A DNA stretch of 64,000 nt. Source: Anomaloglossus baeobatrachus. Its lineage: Eukaryota; Chordata; Amphibia; Anura; Aromobatidae. This document shows positions 33,700-46,743 of this stretch, piece by piece. The notes below the pieces were generated by a model. The model had not been told where the DNA came from. It did no database searches and worked only from the letters and a program-made list of their open reading frames with translations. Where the stretch lies: assembly GCF_048569485.1 (NCBI RefSeq), contig NC_134353.1:529573008-529637007 (forward strand), written 5' to 3'. Numbering within the stretch: position 1 is the stretch's first letter; each line of letters begins with the position of its first letter. Position numbers and translations under genes: made by a program.

Positions 33700-34970
33700 C
33701 TGTTTTTTTTTTTATAGGATCGCAGTAAACCTAAGAAGTGTTTATCAAAATCCAGACATAAGGAATGCGCCTTGTGCTGTAAAGAACTTTCTGGTTCTTG
33801 GACTAAGACTGTGCAAAGGCTGCATTCAGCAGACTTTGTCGGAGGAACAGCCAGGATTTGCCTCCGACCTCCGGTCCCTCATACGGGAGGAAGTCAGGGA
33901 CTCCCTCCGATCCCTGTCTGGAGCACAAAGTGCTGGGGGTTCTCGGGCCCCTTCGCCTACCCACGAGGACTCTGATAGGTCTGATGGGGAATGTGATTCC
34001 TCTGGCTCTACTTCCTGCTCCTCCTCTGATAGCGACTCAGGGGGTCGCCAGTGCTTCCCACTCGATAATATGAAGAAGTTAGTTAAGGCGGTGAGGACCA
34101 CCATGGGCCTCCCAGATGAGAAACCTGAAAAATCTATCCAGGATAGGATGTTCGGGGGCATGGAGCAGAAGAAACGACGCTCCTTCCCGGTGGTGGATAA
34201 AATACAAGCCTTAATTGCCCGGGAATGGAAGAGACCTGATAAGAAGCATTCCATTCCTGGCGCCTTTAAGAGAAAATATCCGTTTGAGGAGGCCTCCTGC
34301 TCAACATGGGATAAGGCGCCAAAATTGGATGTGGCTGTCGCTAAGGCATCCAAAAAGTTTGCCTTGCCATTTGAGGACATGGGCTCCCTGAAAGACCCAT
34401 TAGATAAGAAAGCTGATCACTTCCTAAAGAATACCTGGGAAGCTGCTGCCGGACGACCGAGACCCGCCATTGCGGCTACCTGTACGGCTAGATCCCTGAC
34501 TATATGGATTGACGAACTGGAAGACCAGTTTAGATCTCGAGCACCTAAGGAGGAGATTGCTTCCTCCCTCTCCAAGTTGCGGGGGGCGGCGGCGGCCTTC
34601 CTTGCGGACGCCTCGGCGGACTCCACTAAGTTGGCTGCCAAGTCAGCGTCCCTCTCCAATGCGGCTAGAAGGGCTCTCTGGCTGAAATGCTGGCCGGGGG
34701 ATCTGCAAACTAAGTCTAAACTCTGCAATATCCCTTGTCAAGGTGAATTTCTGTTCGGGCCGGTACTGGATGACATCCTGGAAAAAGCTAGCGACAAGAA
34801 GGGCGGCTTTCCCTTTCCATCGTTTCCTTCTTCACGGCGGTCCTTTCAGAGGAAGCCAGTTCGCCGCCCCACCCGACCACGGGATCGGAATACCTGGTCC
34901 GATAGAACGACTCAGGGAAAGGGGTTCATGTTCAAGGGCCCCTCAAAGGATCAGAATAAGTTGTCCAAGT
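33700..34970 (+). pseudogene. DIRS gag-like region, unit 2
   Basis: Frame ahead of the reverse transcriptase with a charged, Ser-rich start (SPTHEDSDRSDGECDSSGS), a helical middle, and a basic tail (RRSFQRKPVRRPTRPRDR) suited to nucleic-acid binding. Position and composition match the first ORF of DIRS elements; no specific motif identifies it. Part of a broken element. Confidence 0.65.
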
Positions 34971-35139
34971 GACTCGCTTTTCCAGGTCGGAGGGAGGCTC
35001 TCTCAGTTCCTTCCGGCTTGGGAAAGGATTTCCTCCAGTGCATGGATACTGGCCCTTATACGCTCCGGCCTCCGGCTCCCCTTCCTTCAGCCTCCTCCTT
35101 CCCGGTTCGTGGTTACCCCTCTGCGTCGTTCTCCGGCGG

Positions 35140-35830
35140 AACAGCTGGCTTTGGAAGCAGAGGTCCGTCACCTCCTCTTCAAGAGGGTTCTAGTGGAAGT
35201 TCCCACAAGGGAACAAGGAGAAGGATTCTATTCCACCCTCTTTCTGGTAGGGAAGCCCGACGGTTCCTATCGCACAATCATCAACCTGAAAGCCCTCAAC
35301 CGGTTCCTTCAAATAGACAGCTTCAAGATGGAGTCCGTGCGGTCCATAGTGAAATATCTGTGTCCCCACTGTCGCATGGCGGTCATAGACTTGCGCGATG
35401 CATATTATCATGTCCCAATCCACTCTCTCTTCCAAGGCTTCCTCAGGATAGCCCTCCACATGGACGGTCGGGTCTGCCATTTCCAATACAAAGCCCTCCC
35501 CTTCGGTCTGGCCATCGCCCTGAGAATTTTTACAAAGATAATAGCAGAAATGTCAGCATATCTGCGTCAGAGAGAGGTCCTTCTGATTCCTTATCTGGAC
35601 GACTTCTTGATTGTGGGCGCCTCAGCTCTCCATTGTGCGGCTCTTCTCCGGCAGGTGCAAGCTTCCCTGCGGGAGTTGGGCTGGTTGATCAACGAGGAAA
35701 AGTCCAGATTAATCCCATCCAAGGTTCAGCTATTTCTGGGACTCACTTGGGACTCCAACACTCAACTTTCTCGGTTGCCTCCTTCCAAAGTGGAAGCCCT
35801 CCGGACCCAGATAGACCGGACTCGACTCTG
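35140..35830 (+). pseudogene. DIRS reverse transcriptase region, unit 2
   Basis: Same motif series as in unit 1 (GSYRTIINLKALNRF, VIDLRDAYYHVPI, YLDDFLIVG). Part of a broken element. Confidence 0.88.
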
Positions 35831-36009
35831 AGGCACCGGCGTCTGTCTCTCCGGGGTGCGATGTCCCTCCTGGGCTCCCTGACTGCGGCCATCCCGGCCG
35901 TCAGATGGGCTCAGGCACACACCAGGGTCCTATAGTGGAATATCTTACAGCATCAGACCACTCACGGGGACCATCTGGACAGACTCATCATTCTCAAACA
36001 TCGCACATT

Positions 36010-36870
36010 GCAGTCCCTCTATTGGTGGCTAGATCCGGTCCACTTGGGCAGAGGGGTGCCTTGGACGGCGCCAGAGCCCGTGGTGGTAACCACCGACGCC
36101 AGTCTCTACGGTTGGGGGGCACATCTGGACGCTCATTTCATTCAGGGACAATGGTCTGGAGAAGAAGCTCAAAATTCCTCGAATACAAGGGAATTGCTGG
36201 CGGTGGAAAAGGCGTTAGGTCGTTTCCTGCCGTTGTTAAGGGGTCGACATGTGAAAGTTCTGTCGGACAACCAAGCGACGGTAGCATATCTCAACCACCA
36301 GGGGGGTACTCGCTCCAGGCACCTCATGGCCGTCGCAAGCAGGATCATGTCTTGGGCAGAGGCCCATCTGGGTTCCCTGTCGGCAGTGCACATCTGAGGG
36401 AAGGAGAACGATTTGGCGGACTTTCTCAGTCGCACCCAGTTTCACCAGGGCAAATGGTCTCTAAATCAGTCCGTTTTCAACAGGATAACGGGGATGTGGG
36501 GGGTTCCAGAGATAGACCTCTTTGCAACACGGACCAACAGGAAGGTTCCCCGATTCTGTTCCCTGGATCCAAGGGATCATCCCCACTCGGTGGACGCGCT
36601 ATTGCTCAAGTGGGACTTCCGCCTCGCATATGCCTTCCCTCCACTCATCCTCCTCCCTGCAGTGCTCAGGAAGATACGGGAGGATCAAGCAGTCGTAATT
36701 CTCATAGCACCCTTTTGGCCGAAGAGGCCTTGGTTTTATTGGCTGACGCATCTGTCAGTCACCGATCCGTGGGTTCTCCCGGACCTACCGGATCTCCTAT
36801 CCCAGGGTCCAGCCTTCCACCCACAGCACACCAGGTTACATCTGACGGCGTGGCTCTTGAGCGGTCGCTA
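36010..36870 (+). pseudogene. DIRS RNase H and following region, unit 2
   Basis: Carries TTDASLYGWGAHL, SDNQATVAYLNHQ and EIDLFATRTNRKVPRF as in unit 1. Part of a broken element. Confidence 0.82.
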
Positions 36871-36949
36871 TTAGGCAATAAGGGATTTTCTCAGGGTCTG
36901 GTCTCCACCTTGATGCAGTGCAGGAAGCCTGTCACTACTCGCATTTATG

Positions 36950-37953
36950 GGCGCATTTGGGCAAAATTCCTGACATCTACGGGTGCGGATCCTGCTAAGC
37001 CGCCCTCTTTCCCGGTTGTCCTGGAATTTCTACAGAGGGGTTGGGAACTGGGTCTCTCAGTTAGTACCCTTAAGGTGCAAGTCTCCGCACTGAGCGCCTT
37101 GTATAACCATACCCTGGCCGGAGATCCCTGGGTATCAAGGTTTATTAGGTCCTGTGCTAGGGCTAAGCCTCTGGGAACCATGCCACTCCCGTCCTGGGAC
37201 CTTAACTTAGTCCTTTCAGCTTTAACACGGCCACCATTCGAGCCCTTAGATTCTATATCTCTCAAGCATCTGTCCCTTAAGACGATTCTCCTGGTCGCCC
37301 TCACTTCTGCCCGTAGGGTTAGTGACCTTCAGGCCTTATCCATTTCTCCTCCGTATACCCAGTTTTTTGATGACCTAGTTGTTTTACGAACTGACCCTGC
37401 CTATTTGCCAAAGGTGCATTCCCACTTCCATAGATCACAAGAAATAGTGCTTCCCTCTTTTTATGCCAACCCTTCTACTCCGGAGGAGATGGGATGGCAC
37501 TGCCTGGATGTTAGGCGTTGTCTTCAACGGTATCTGCTGGTCACCTCGGAAGGGAGGAGGGATAAGTCTCTGTTTGTAGTCTTCCAGGGTTGTAGAAAGG
37601 GGCTTAAGGCTTCTAAATCCACCTTGGCACGGTGGATCAGGGATGCCATCTCGGTTGCCTACACGGCCGGGGGAGAAGACGTGCCTCCTGCTTTGAAGGC
37701 ACACTCCACGCGAGCAATGGCATCTTCCTGGGCGGAGAGATCGGAGGTCTCCATCGAGCAAATATGTAAGGCGGCAACCTGGTCTTCTCCGTCCACCTTC
37801 TTTAATCACTATCGCCTTGATTTGTCGTTCACCGACATCACCTTTTGGGAGGCGGGTTCTGCAAACTGTTGTCCCTCCCTAGGTCTTCCTCTCTGTAATT
37901 CTCTCGTGGTGCCGTCATGGGTGCTGGAAAAATACGTAATTACTTACCGGTAA
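36950..37953 (+). pseudogene. DIRS tyrosine recombinase, unit 2
   Basis: Same blocks as in unit 1 (SARRVSDLQALS, KAHSTRAMASSWA, FFNHYRLDLSF), with very few differences between the two copies. Part of a broken element. Confidence 0.85.
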
Positions 37954-38269
37954 TGTGTTTTTTCTGAACCCATGACGGCACCCTTACATTCCCTCCCTGC
38001 ACTTGGGGGTTGGTAGTTTGCTTCCCTTTTCACTCTTCTTCACTGGGCGGTTATGGTGGCGGGATATGTTTTTTAACGATGTTCCTTGTTTCGGAGGTCT
38101 TGTCATGCTCGGTAATCAACTGATGCGGGGAGAGGTGCCGCCCCTTTTTATTCTGGAGGTTTCCTGTCCTTGAAGGGCGGATCCCCTCTCTCGTGGTGCC
38201 GTCATGGGTTCAGAAAAAACACATTACCTGTAAGTAATTACGTATTTTTTTTTTGTCTCCTTATAAATG

Positions 38270-38370
38270 CAACCTAACTAGCACCTTATCTATTAACTAA
38301 CACTTGCTGCCCCCTGACCTATTGGATGTCAAATTTTAACAAAGACACATGAATAACTTAATCATTAAAA
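38270..38370 (-). repeat. Right arm of diverged inverted repeat, unit 2
   Basis: The duplicate of 28178-28282, next to the DIRS right end. Its left partner lies outside the duplicated unit, so unit 2 has only this arm. Confidence 0.65.
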
Positions 38371-38759
38371 GTTTAATTTTCAATAGGGTTTTTTCTGAGG
38401 TCTGTACACCCTTCACAGTTGCAAGAGAATTTCAAATCCAATGGCTTTATTTGTATTAGCAGTGTGTAAGATCTTAATATTACTCATGATATGCTACTTT
38501 AGCCAGTGAGATTGTAGGTATAGTTTTAATGACTGAGGGAGGCTTGGTTCCTGAGACCCAACCCCACACATGGCATGCATGATACTACTCAGAAGTCTGT
38601 AGCTCCAGCATGAGCTGTGCAAGCAGAGCTCAGCAGGCTCAAGTCTACAGGTCCTTCTTTGGATCTCTAAAGACTATGCATTGAGCCTGTAACCTGCTGT
38701 TTCACCACTGGTGATCGACGTATAAGGACAGACCTCCACCTATCGTGCTTGCAGAGTAA

Positions 38760-39484
38760 AGGTATCGTCACACTAAGCAAGATCGCTAGCAACATCGCTG
38801 CTGAGGCACAACTTGCTAGCGATGTTGCTGTGACATCCAGCAACAACCTGGCCCCTGCTGTAAGGTCGTTGGTGGTTGCTGAATGTCCTAGACTTTTTTT
38901 TTTTGTTGCTCTCCTCCTGTGAAGCACATCGCTGTGTGTGACAGAGCAACAACTAAATGTGCAGGGAGTTGACTTCTGCGGATGCTGGTTACCAATGTAA
39001 ATATCGGGTAACCAAGAAGCCCTTTCCTTGGTTACCCGATATTTACCAGCATCCACCTCTCACGCTGTCAGTGCCGGCTCCCTGCACACATCGGGTTAAT
39101 TAACCAGATGTGTACTCTGGCTAGGAGTGCAGGGAGCCAGCGCTAAGCTGTTACCAGCGCACACCAAGGTAACTATCGGGTTGGTTATTCGATATTTACC
39201 TTAGTTACCAAGCGCAGCATCGCTTCCACGCATGGCTGGTCGCTGGTGAGATCTGCCTGTGTGACAGCTCACCAGCAACCCGTGTAGCGACGCTCCAGCG
39301 ATCCCTGTCAGGTTGCTGGTGGGATCGCTGGAGCATCGCTTAGTGTGACATCTCACCAGCGACCTCCTAGCAACTCACCAGCGATCCCAACAATGATACA
39401 ACCTGATAGCAACTTACCAGCGATCTCTCATTGTTGGGATCGCTGGTAAGTTTTTTTTTTTTTTTTTTTGTGTGACTGGGCCTT
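38760..39484. mobile_element. MITE with TWA flank, unit 2 copy
   Basis: The duplicate of 28669-29394, with the same ends (AGGTATCGTCACACTAAGC) and internal inverted pairs. Differences are mainly in poly-T length. Confidence 0.8.
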
Positions 39485-41079
39485 TTAGGCCAGGACTACT
39501 GCAATCTTGCATCACTCAGCTCACACTGGCAGCACAGCAGGAGCTGAGCGTCATTGTGACTGAGGTCCAACATGCTATTGGGCCATTCATCTCATTCCTC
39601 CATTGCTGGCTATTGCAATTCTCACCCTGCTCCTGCAGTACACCAGAGCACTGCAAGTGCAGGGTGATTTTTTTTTTCTTGCCCCCATAGACTTGAAAGG
39701 GTGCGAGAGAAACAAGGATCGCATGCTACAACTGTTCGCTCGGTCCAATTAGGGCTGAGAAAATAATCACTCATGGGTTCTGGCACATAGGTTAATATTG
39801 GTCAGAGTGGATGCGATGTTTTATTGCATTCCACTCGCTCCGATTTTCATGCAGTGTCTTAGGCAAAGTGCCCATGCTGCATTTTTTTTTGTGTTTTAAA
39901 ACTGCATAAATCTCCTTCTCCATCAAAGTCTGAGATTTCATTTTTGCTGTCTGCACATTAACTTGGTTAAACGCAGACTGTCTGCGGGCTGCCCGTCAAT
40001 CACCGGTTTTATTTTCTTAATTCTGTAGAAAACATATAAAACACAAGCATTTTATAAAACTTCCCTTATGGGAGGCATTTCCTTAAACGTTACTAACGGT
40101 AACGGCTTCTGCTCTCCCCCCGCCCAAACAACCTGGCCCTGATGCTGCCCCTAAAAAGTGGGCAGCACCCCTTGCCACAGTCCAGAACCAAATTGCCTGA
40201 GCGGGTACGGTCTCTTTCAGGGGACCCATGTCCATGGGGACCCCTGAACCCCCGGAGGATTGCCACCGGTTACGGTAGTGGCGGGCCTGGGCCATCCATT
40301 TCCTCCAGGCCCATCCTCCCAAATCAGCCTCTCTGGAGGCAGTCACAGTAACAAGCCAACATTTTATTTACATGCCACAAGTTTGTGGTTGCCCTGCAAA
40401 TTCTCGGGCTTGTCCGTAAGTAGTTCCTTACGCAATGGTTGCAGAAGGTCCCTATGGGGACTAGTTGCCGGCAACGGCCAGTTCAATCACGGTGTAATCA
40501 GGTAAACAACGGTTGATTCCTTTTATTATCATTCAGTTACATTCTTATACATTTAACAACATCACACCCCTAAATGTTAGTCTCCCTGTAGCTAAGCGGG
40601 GGTCGACCTAGGTTGGGATGTGTGGACTTACGAGGGCCAAGGTTGGTGGTGGTATGCAGTGGTGCAGAGGACACAGCTAGTTCCTCCCCCTGGCTATCAT
40701 GTAGGGCAGGCAGAGGCATAGGGGAGCTGGGAACAGGCACATCCCTGGGCGCTGGGGCATTACCGGCCACTTCCATCTTTTTCCTCCACGGGTTGTGGGA
40801 ACAGTATTACTGGAAGGATCACTGCACCGTTCTGTGTAGGCCAATCGGCCGGGAAATCGCCCAGCATGGTGTGGATTATCCCTTTCTCCTTCTCCTCAGC
40901 CGGTTCTGTGGCCGGGGCTTCAGTTTCCATCCTCTATGGTGGGGGACATCTCTTCAGGTGATCTCGGGAAACCATGGCCAAAGTCTTCCCCTGGTCATGG
41001 CTGATCTGGTAGGCATTTCTATTCTTCCAATTGGTGGGTTGTATTACATACGGGGCCTTCTCCCATTGATCGTCTAGCT

Positions 41080-44000
41080 TATGGGCCCTTCTCTTTTGCT
41101 TCAAGACGACATCTCCGGGCAGAAAGGGACCTGCAGGGGCCTTTTTGTTGAAGCACTGCTCCTGCTGCTTCCGACTCTGGCACAAATTCTTTTCCACATA
41201 GTCCTGGACCTGTCGGTACTGTGCTCTTCGTCGGGTGTCCCACCCCGCAGTCGAAGGGAGCTTCCGGGGCCTCCAACCCCATCTCTAGGTCCACTGGCAG
41301 TCGACCGGGCCGAGCTCTCATCAGGTACGCCGGTGTGCACTTCGTAGAGCTGGAAGGGATGTTGTTGTACATATCGACCAGGTCAGGTAGTTTCTCTGGC
41401 CATAGGTTCCGCTCCTCCAGCGGCAACGCCTTGAGGAGGTTCAGGACCAAGTGGTTCATCTTTTCGCACATGTCATTGGTTTGGGTGTGGTAAGGCGTGG
41501 TCCGAATTTTCTTGCAACCGTGCAACTGGTAGAATTCTTGGAACACCTCCGCTTCAAAGGCCGGGCCCTGGTCGGTAAGCACCTTCTCTGGGTATCCATG
41601 CGGCCGACAGAAATAGGCCTGGAATGCTCTAGCGGCGGTACGGCCGGTCAGGTCCTTGACTGGGACAACCACCATAAATCTTGAATAGTGGTCCACAATG
41701 GTCAGGGCATAAGTATACCCACTTCGGCTAGGTGTGAGCTTCACATGGTCGAGGGCCACCAGCTCCAGCGGTTGATGCGTAACGATTGGGCGTAGAGGGG
41801 CCTTCTGGCTGGCCTCATCCCTTCTTCTCAGTGTGCAGGGGCCGCATTCTCGGCACCAGGCCTCCACAAATTCCCGCATCCCACTCTAATAGAACCGCTC
41901 TCTTAACAGCATTTCCAGCTTCTTCCACCAGAAGTGTCCGGCACCGTCATGGTATGCCTGTAGGACAGTGGGCACATTAGCCTGAGGAATCACCAGCTGG
42001 CGAATCTTTTTGTGGGTCTTCGGATTGATCAACTCCCGATACAGCTTCCCTTGGTGCAGGTATAGCCGGGTTTGTTCCCGCCACAAGCGTTGGGCCTCGG
42101 CAGGGGCAGCAGGGTCCATCCCAGCAGAGCCCTGTTCCACCAAGGTCTTGACCAAACGGACAGCGGGTGCCTGATCCTGAGCTTCTTGCCACCCCTGACT
42201 GGGCAGCGGGTCCAGGTTCACCTGTTGTTGATGGACACGCAACTTCTCAGCTGGCGGCCGGTGAAACGCAGGCAACTTGATCTCTTCGAGGTCATCATCA
42301 TCCAGCCCCTCTTCCGACAGGTGGGGCATCCGGGAGAGTGCATCGGCATTAGCATTTGTACGGCCGGCCCGGTATTTGATGGTGAAGTCGTAATTGGCCA
42401 GCCTGGCCACCCACTGCTGCTCCAATGCACCCAGCTTGGCTGTATCCAGATGGGTTAGTGGGTTATTGTCCATGTAAGCGGTGAACTTGGCCGATGCTAG
42501 GTAATGGCGGAACCGCTCGGTGATAGCCCACACCAGTGCTAGAAGCTCGAGCTTGAAGGAGCTGTAATTCTCAGGATTCCTTTCTGTAGGGCGGAGTTTT
42601 CGGCTGGCATGAGCGATCACCCTTTCCCTGCCGTCTTGATTCTGGGCCAATACCGCCCCCAAGCCCACATTGCTGGCATCGGTATAAAGGATGAATGGGA
42701 GGCTGTAGTTGGGGTACGCTAGGATTTCTTCCCCGGTCAACGCCACCTTCAGTTGGCGGAAGGACTCTTCGTGCTTTTCCTCCCACGCCAACGGAGTCCC
42801 AGTACGCCTACCACCCTTGGTCTGTCCCACGAGGAGGTCTTGCATGGGGGCAGCCATTTTCGTGTACCCTTTGATGAAGCGGCGGTAGTAGCCCACCAGG
42901 CCCAGGAACTGTCTCACCTCCCTCACCGTAGTCAGTCTCGGCCAGTCCTGTATGGCACTGATCTTTTCCGGGTCTGGGGCGACGCCTTCCGCGCCCACCA
43001 CATGTCCGAGGTACTGTACCCTGGGCTTCATTAGGTGACACTTGGAGGGTTTCAGTTTCAACCCATACTTGGCAAGGGACGCGAACACTTCAGCTAGGTG
43101 CTCTAGGTGGGCCTCATACGTCTGTGAGTACACGATTACATCGTACAGGTACAGCAAGACAGTCTCAAAATTCAGATGTCCCAGACAGCATTCCATCAGC
43201 CGTTGGAAGGTTCCAGGGGCGTTGCACAGCCCAAACGGCATGCTGTTGAACTCACAGAGCCCCATGGGGGTAGCGAAGGCGGTCTTTTCACGGTCTTCGG
43301 GTGCCACGGCCACCTGCCAGTATCCGCTGGTGAGGTCAAGGGTAGAGAAGTAGTTGGCGGTTCTCAGCGCGGCTAGAGATTCTTCACTACGGGGCAGAGG
43401 ATAGGCATATTTATGCGTTATTTGGTTGATCTTCCGGTAATCCACACACATCCTCATTGTGCCATCCTTTTTCTTGACCAGCACCAGCGGAGCCGCCCAG
43501 GGACTGCAGCTATCCCGAATAACCCCCGCCTCTTTCATGTTTTTCAACATGTCTTTGGCGCATTGATAATGTGCGGGCGGGATAGGTCTATACCTCTCTT
43601 TAATAGGGGGGTGCCTGCCGGTGGGTATGTAGTGCTGGACCCCTTTAATCTGCCCAAAGTCTAGCGTGTGTTTGCTGAAAACTTGCTCGTATTCTTTCAC
43701 TACCCGGTATACCCCGTCCCTGTGATGTGTGGGGATATTGTCAGTGCCTACATGCAGCTCTCGACACCACTCATCTAACTGTGCAGGGGGCGTGTGGCGA
43801 CTGGCAGAGGGCGAGGAGGTCGGGGAGACTGCCTCTTGGATGGTGTGGGGATCCAGGGTTAGCAGCTTGGCGAGGGTGGCGTATCGGGGAAGCCTAACAT
43901 CCTCCTCCCCACAATTTAGTACTCTCACAGGCACTCTCCCCTTCTTAACGTCTACCACTCCCTGGGCAGCCATTACGGTGGGCCAGTGTTCGGAGAGCAT

Positions 44001-45377
44001 AGGATCTACCATGGCTGGGTAATCACGTCCCTGGGGACCTACCGCGGCCCTACACCAGATCATCATTTCGCTCCGGGGGGGCACAGTTAAAGGGGCCACA
44101 TCCATCACTCTCACTCCCCCAATCTCTCCTCCCGCAGAGTTCACTTGCTGCCGATACATCAAGGCCCGAATCTCTCGCTGCACCGCCCTCTGTCGACCTC
44201 CCGCGGCGGTGGCGGCCAGCTGTTGTAGTAGGGTCAGCACCTCACTCATGCAATGCTCCATTACATTCGTTCCTAGCACCACCTTTGGATCATGATCGCT
44301 GGGGTCATTCCTTATCACAACCATCCCTTGGTGGTGTAGCTGGGTCCGCCCCACAGTCATAGCCACATGTTTGTACCCCACTGGGGTCAAGGGGAGGCCA
44401 TCAGCGGCGATCAGTGTCATGCTGCCGTCTGGAGGGGCAAGTTCATCCTCCCCCCAATACAGTTGATACAGTGTATATGGCATCGTGGTTACCTGAGATC
44501 CAGTGTCCTGGACCGCCATCAGCGGGACGCCGTCCACAGCCAGAGGGATGATGGGGCGGGCCCCGATGAACCGGTCCCGCCAGTCGGGGGGGCCACTGGG
44601 TTCTACTCCTGAGGATTGGCCCTTGGCCCCAGGGGTTGTTCGTTTAACGGACACCGTAGGGAGTAGTGACCGGGCTTGCTGCACTTGTAACAGATCGGGA
44701 GCCGTCTCAGCCGGCCACGGGGCCGCTCTAGGAACTTCAGACGCCAGGGACTGCAGAGCCTTAATGGCCCGTTCTTTCAACACGGCAAAGTCCACATCAG
44801 GGTGCTCTAAGGCCCACAGCCGCAGCTGTTTGCGGTCCTCCGGGGATCTCATCCCCTGCACGAACTGCTCTACCAGCATTTTGTTACTGTCAGCATCATT
44901 GATGGTATCCACCCGCTTCAGCGCCCGGAGAGAAGTTTGCAGACGCAGGGCATAGTCTCTGATACTGTCGGTAGGTCGCTGTCGGCATTGGTAAAACTGC
45001 ATTCGCAGCTCAGCCCCGGTGCGAGTTTCAAAGGCAATCTGTAGCTTTTCGAAGATAGTGGCCACGGAGGACCGGTCCCCCTCGGCCCAGGTCTCAGTCT
45101 CCTGCTCAGCTGCACCGGTTATCTGCCCCAGCACCACCGCTGCACGTTGCTTATCAGTCAGGGGGTACAGTTCAAAGAGCGGGCTAAGCTTCTTCCGGAA
45201 GACCTGCAAGGTATCAGGTTTCCCGTCGTACGGCGGCAGCCAGGTAGCTCCGGGCACATAGGGCAAGGAGAACGGCATCACCTGAGCAAGGGCGGGGGCC
45301 ACGGCCCCTCCCGCTCCTACGGCCAGAGCACGGCCGGGCCCATTTCCATCTACCGGCACGTCTGCGGCTACGTCCAC
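41080..45377 (-). pseudogene. Gypsy gag-pol region
   Basis: Parts with approximate positions on the minus strand: gag about 44600-45377 (PPYDGKPDTLQVFRKKL), aspartic protease near 44500 (AVQDTGSQVTTMPY), reverse transcriptase about 43000-43600 (MRMCVDYRKINQITHKY, FNSMPFGLCNAPGTFQRLM), RNase H about 42480-42700 (LYTDASNVGLGAVLAQ), and integrase about 41080-42050 (LELVALDHVKLTPS, TPYHTQTNDMCEKMNHLVL). Part of a broken element. Confidence 0.88.
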
Positions 45378-45603
45378 CGCTCCTCCAGTGGCTCCGTCTC
45401 CCCTTGGTTTCTTTCCGGCACCTCCTCTTCAGGGGCGGAGCTTCATCTTTCGTGCCTCCACTGCTCGGGAAGACGCTCGAGCGGGGACTTTTCGCGCCCA
45501 AGATGGCGGCTTCCTAAAATTTTCGGCTGGACACCTCCGGCGGGACACAAGGCGCACTTCTACCAGGCGGTAGAACGGTAGGATCCTGTTCGTGACGCCA
45601 AGT

Positions 45604-46743
45604 TGTCGCGGCCGGCGGGGCGCTGCGCTCACCACGCTCGGGTCTGGCGCTGCTGCTACTGCTGCTCGGTGGCTCGAGCGGTGGGCCGGATCCGGGGACT
45701 CGAGCAGCGCTCCTCGCCCGTGAGTGAAAGGGGTGGTTTGTTGGTGTTTGGTATGTCGGTTTGTGATGCCACCCTCGGTGTGTGGTGAGGTTGGGGCACC
45801 ACCGCTACTCTGTACGGGGATCCCGGGAGCGATGACAGGGAGCAGCTGGGATGTTTCTCTCCCCTCCGTGGGTAGGGGGATTTTGGTAGTCCCGGGGTTG
45901 TTGTCTGTAAGGTGGGTTGCGGGGCTTGGCTAGGTGCAGGGTCGCGGGGCAGCGCAGTGCCAGACGGCACGGTGGTACTTACTCAGCCAGTAACGTACAC
46001 GGAGTCTCTGGTAAAACAAACGGCTGGATGGACGAGTCCCACAGACGGCTGCGACGGTCACTCCCGGTAGGTTGGCGGTAACTGTCTCTCTCTGCACCGG
46101 TGTTATGTTCTCGGCCCCGATGGCTTCCCACCGGTAACCCGCTCCCCAGCGGTATATTTGCCGGAGGAGCCCCTTTTGCCCGCAGGCGCTGGCCCTGGGA
46201 ACTCTAGCTGTGGCGGTAGCTGTATTTCCCTTCACGGTTGAGCGGTTGCCTTCAGTCGGGTCTTTACTGCTGGGAAACCCCGGAGGTTCCCGTCGCTGAC
46301 GGATTTGACCGGTTTAACGGCGACTCCAAGCCTGGTCGGAGTCCGCAGGCCCTGCCGGATGGTGCTGGCTTCTCTTCGCTCCCCGATCCGGTACCGGCGG
46401 GCCACCGCCCGTCCCCGGTCCTTACGGTTGTGCATCAATCGGCCTCTCCTGCAGACGGTCACCACCGTCTGCCAACCTTGCTCTCAGGTGCCCGGGCCAC
46501 GTACCCGGACACGGTCAGTTTGCTCCTCTACTACCACTTTCTAAAACTGAATCCTTTTTCCGCCTCCAGCACTGTGAACTCCTCGGTGGGTGGAGTCAAC
46601 CGCCTGGCTCCGCCCCACCTGGTGTGGACATCAGCCCCTGGAGGGAGGCAACAAGGATTTGTGTCTGACTTTAATGTTCCTAACCGGGGTGTGGGTGTGT
46701 TGTTGCAGTAGCTGTAACGTCCTGGCTTGTCCAGGGCGCCACA
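45604..46743 (-). repeat. LTR-like block at the 5' side of the Gypsy element
   Basis: On the minus strand it begins TGTGGCGCCCTGGACAAGCC and ends in CCGCGACA, the TG...CA form of LTRs. It lies directly before a leader with TTGGCGTCACGAACAGG, a possible primer-binding site, and then gag. Only one copy was recognised, so the ends are provisional. Confidence 0.5.

Larger units (their letters stand above)
32850..38245 (+). mobile_element. DIRS-type retroelement fossil, unit 2 copy
   Basis: The duplicate of the unit 1 DIRS, about 5.4 kb, with the same inverted ends and internal complementary region (about 37905-37985). Parts on the plus strand: gag-like about 33700-34970, reverse transcriptase about 35140-35830, RNase H about 36010-36870, tyrosine recombinase about 36950-37953. 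It looks closer to full length than the unit 1 copy but is broken with a few breaks. Confidence 0.92.
30895..40983. repeat. Tandem duplication, unit 2 (10.09 kb)
   Basis: Starts with the same ACTCCAAAAAAGACAG as unit 1 and runs into the uninterrupted Gypsy element at 40984. The two flanks share only AG at the junction. Unit 2 is 2.3 kb longer than unit 1. The private Tc1 (+1653), the absent MITE (-421) and a longer DIRS copy account for nearly all of this. Confidence 0.93.
39990..46743 (-). mobile_element. Ty3/Gypsy LTR-element fossil (minus strand)
   Basis: Reads right to left: an LTR-like block, then gag, protease, reverse transcriptase, RNase H and integrase, the Ty3/Gypsy order. Its 3' portion (about 39990-40983) is shared with unit 1. 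The left boundary is uncertain because I could not match a second LTR there. The coding part is largely open but the element is broken, with about one or two breaks visible; relatively young. Confidence 0.88.

Noticed and set aside
23113-40983. Possible duplication of the plin2 gene
   Set aside because: The duplicated unit begins about 0.7 kb after the plin2 polyadenylation signal and contains no plin2 exon.
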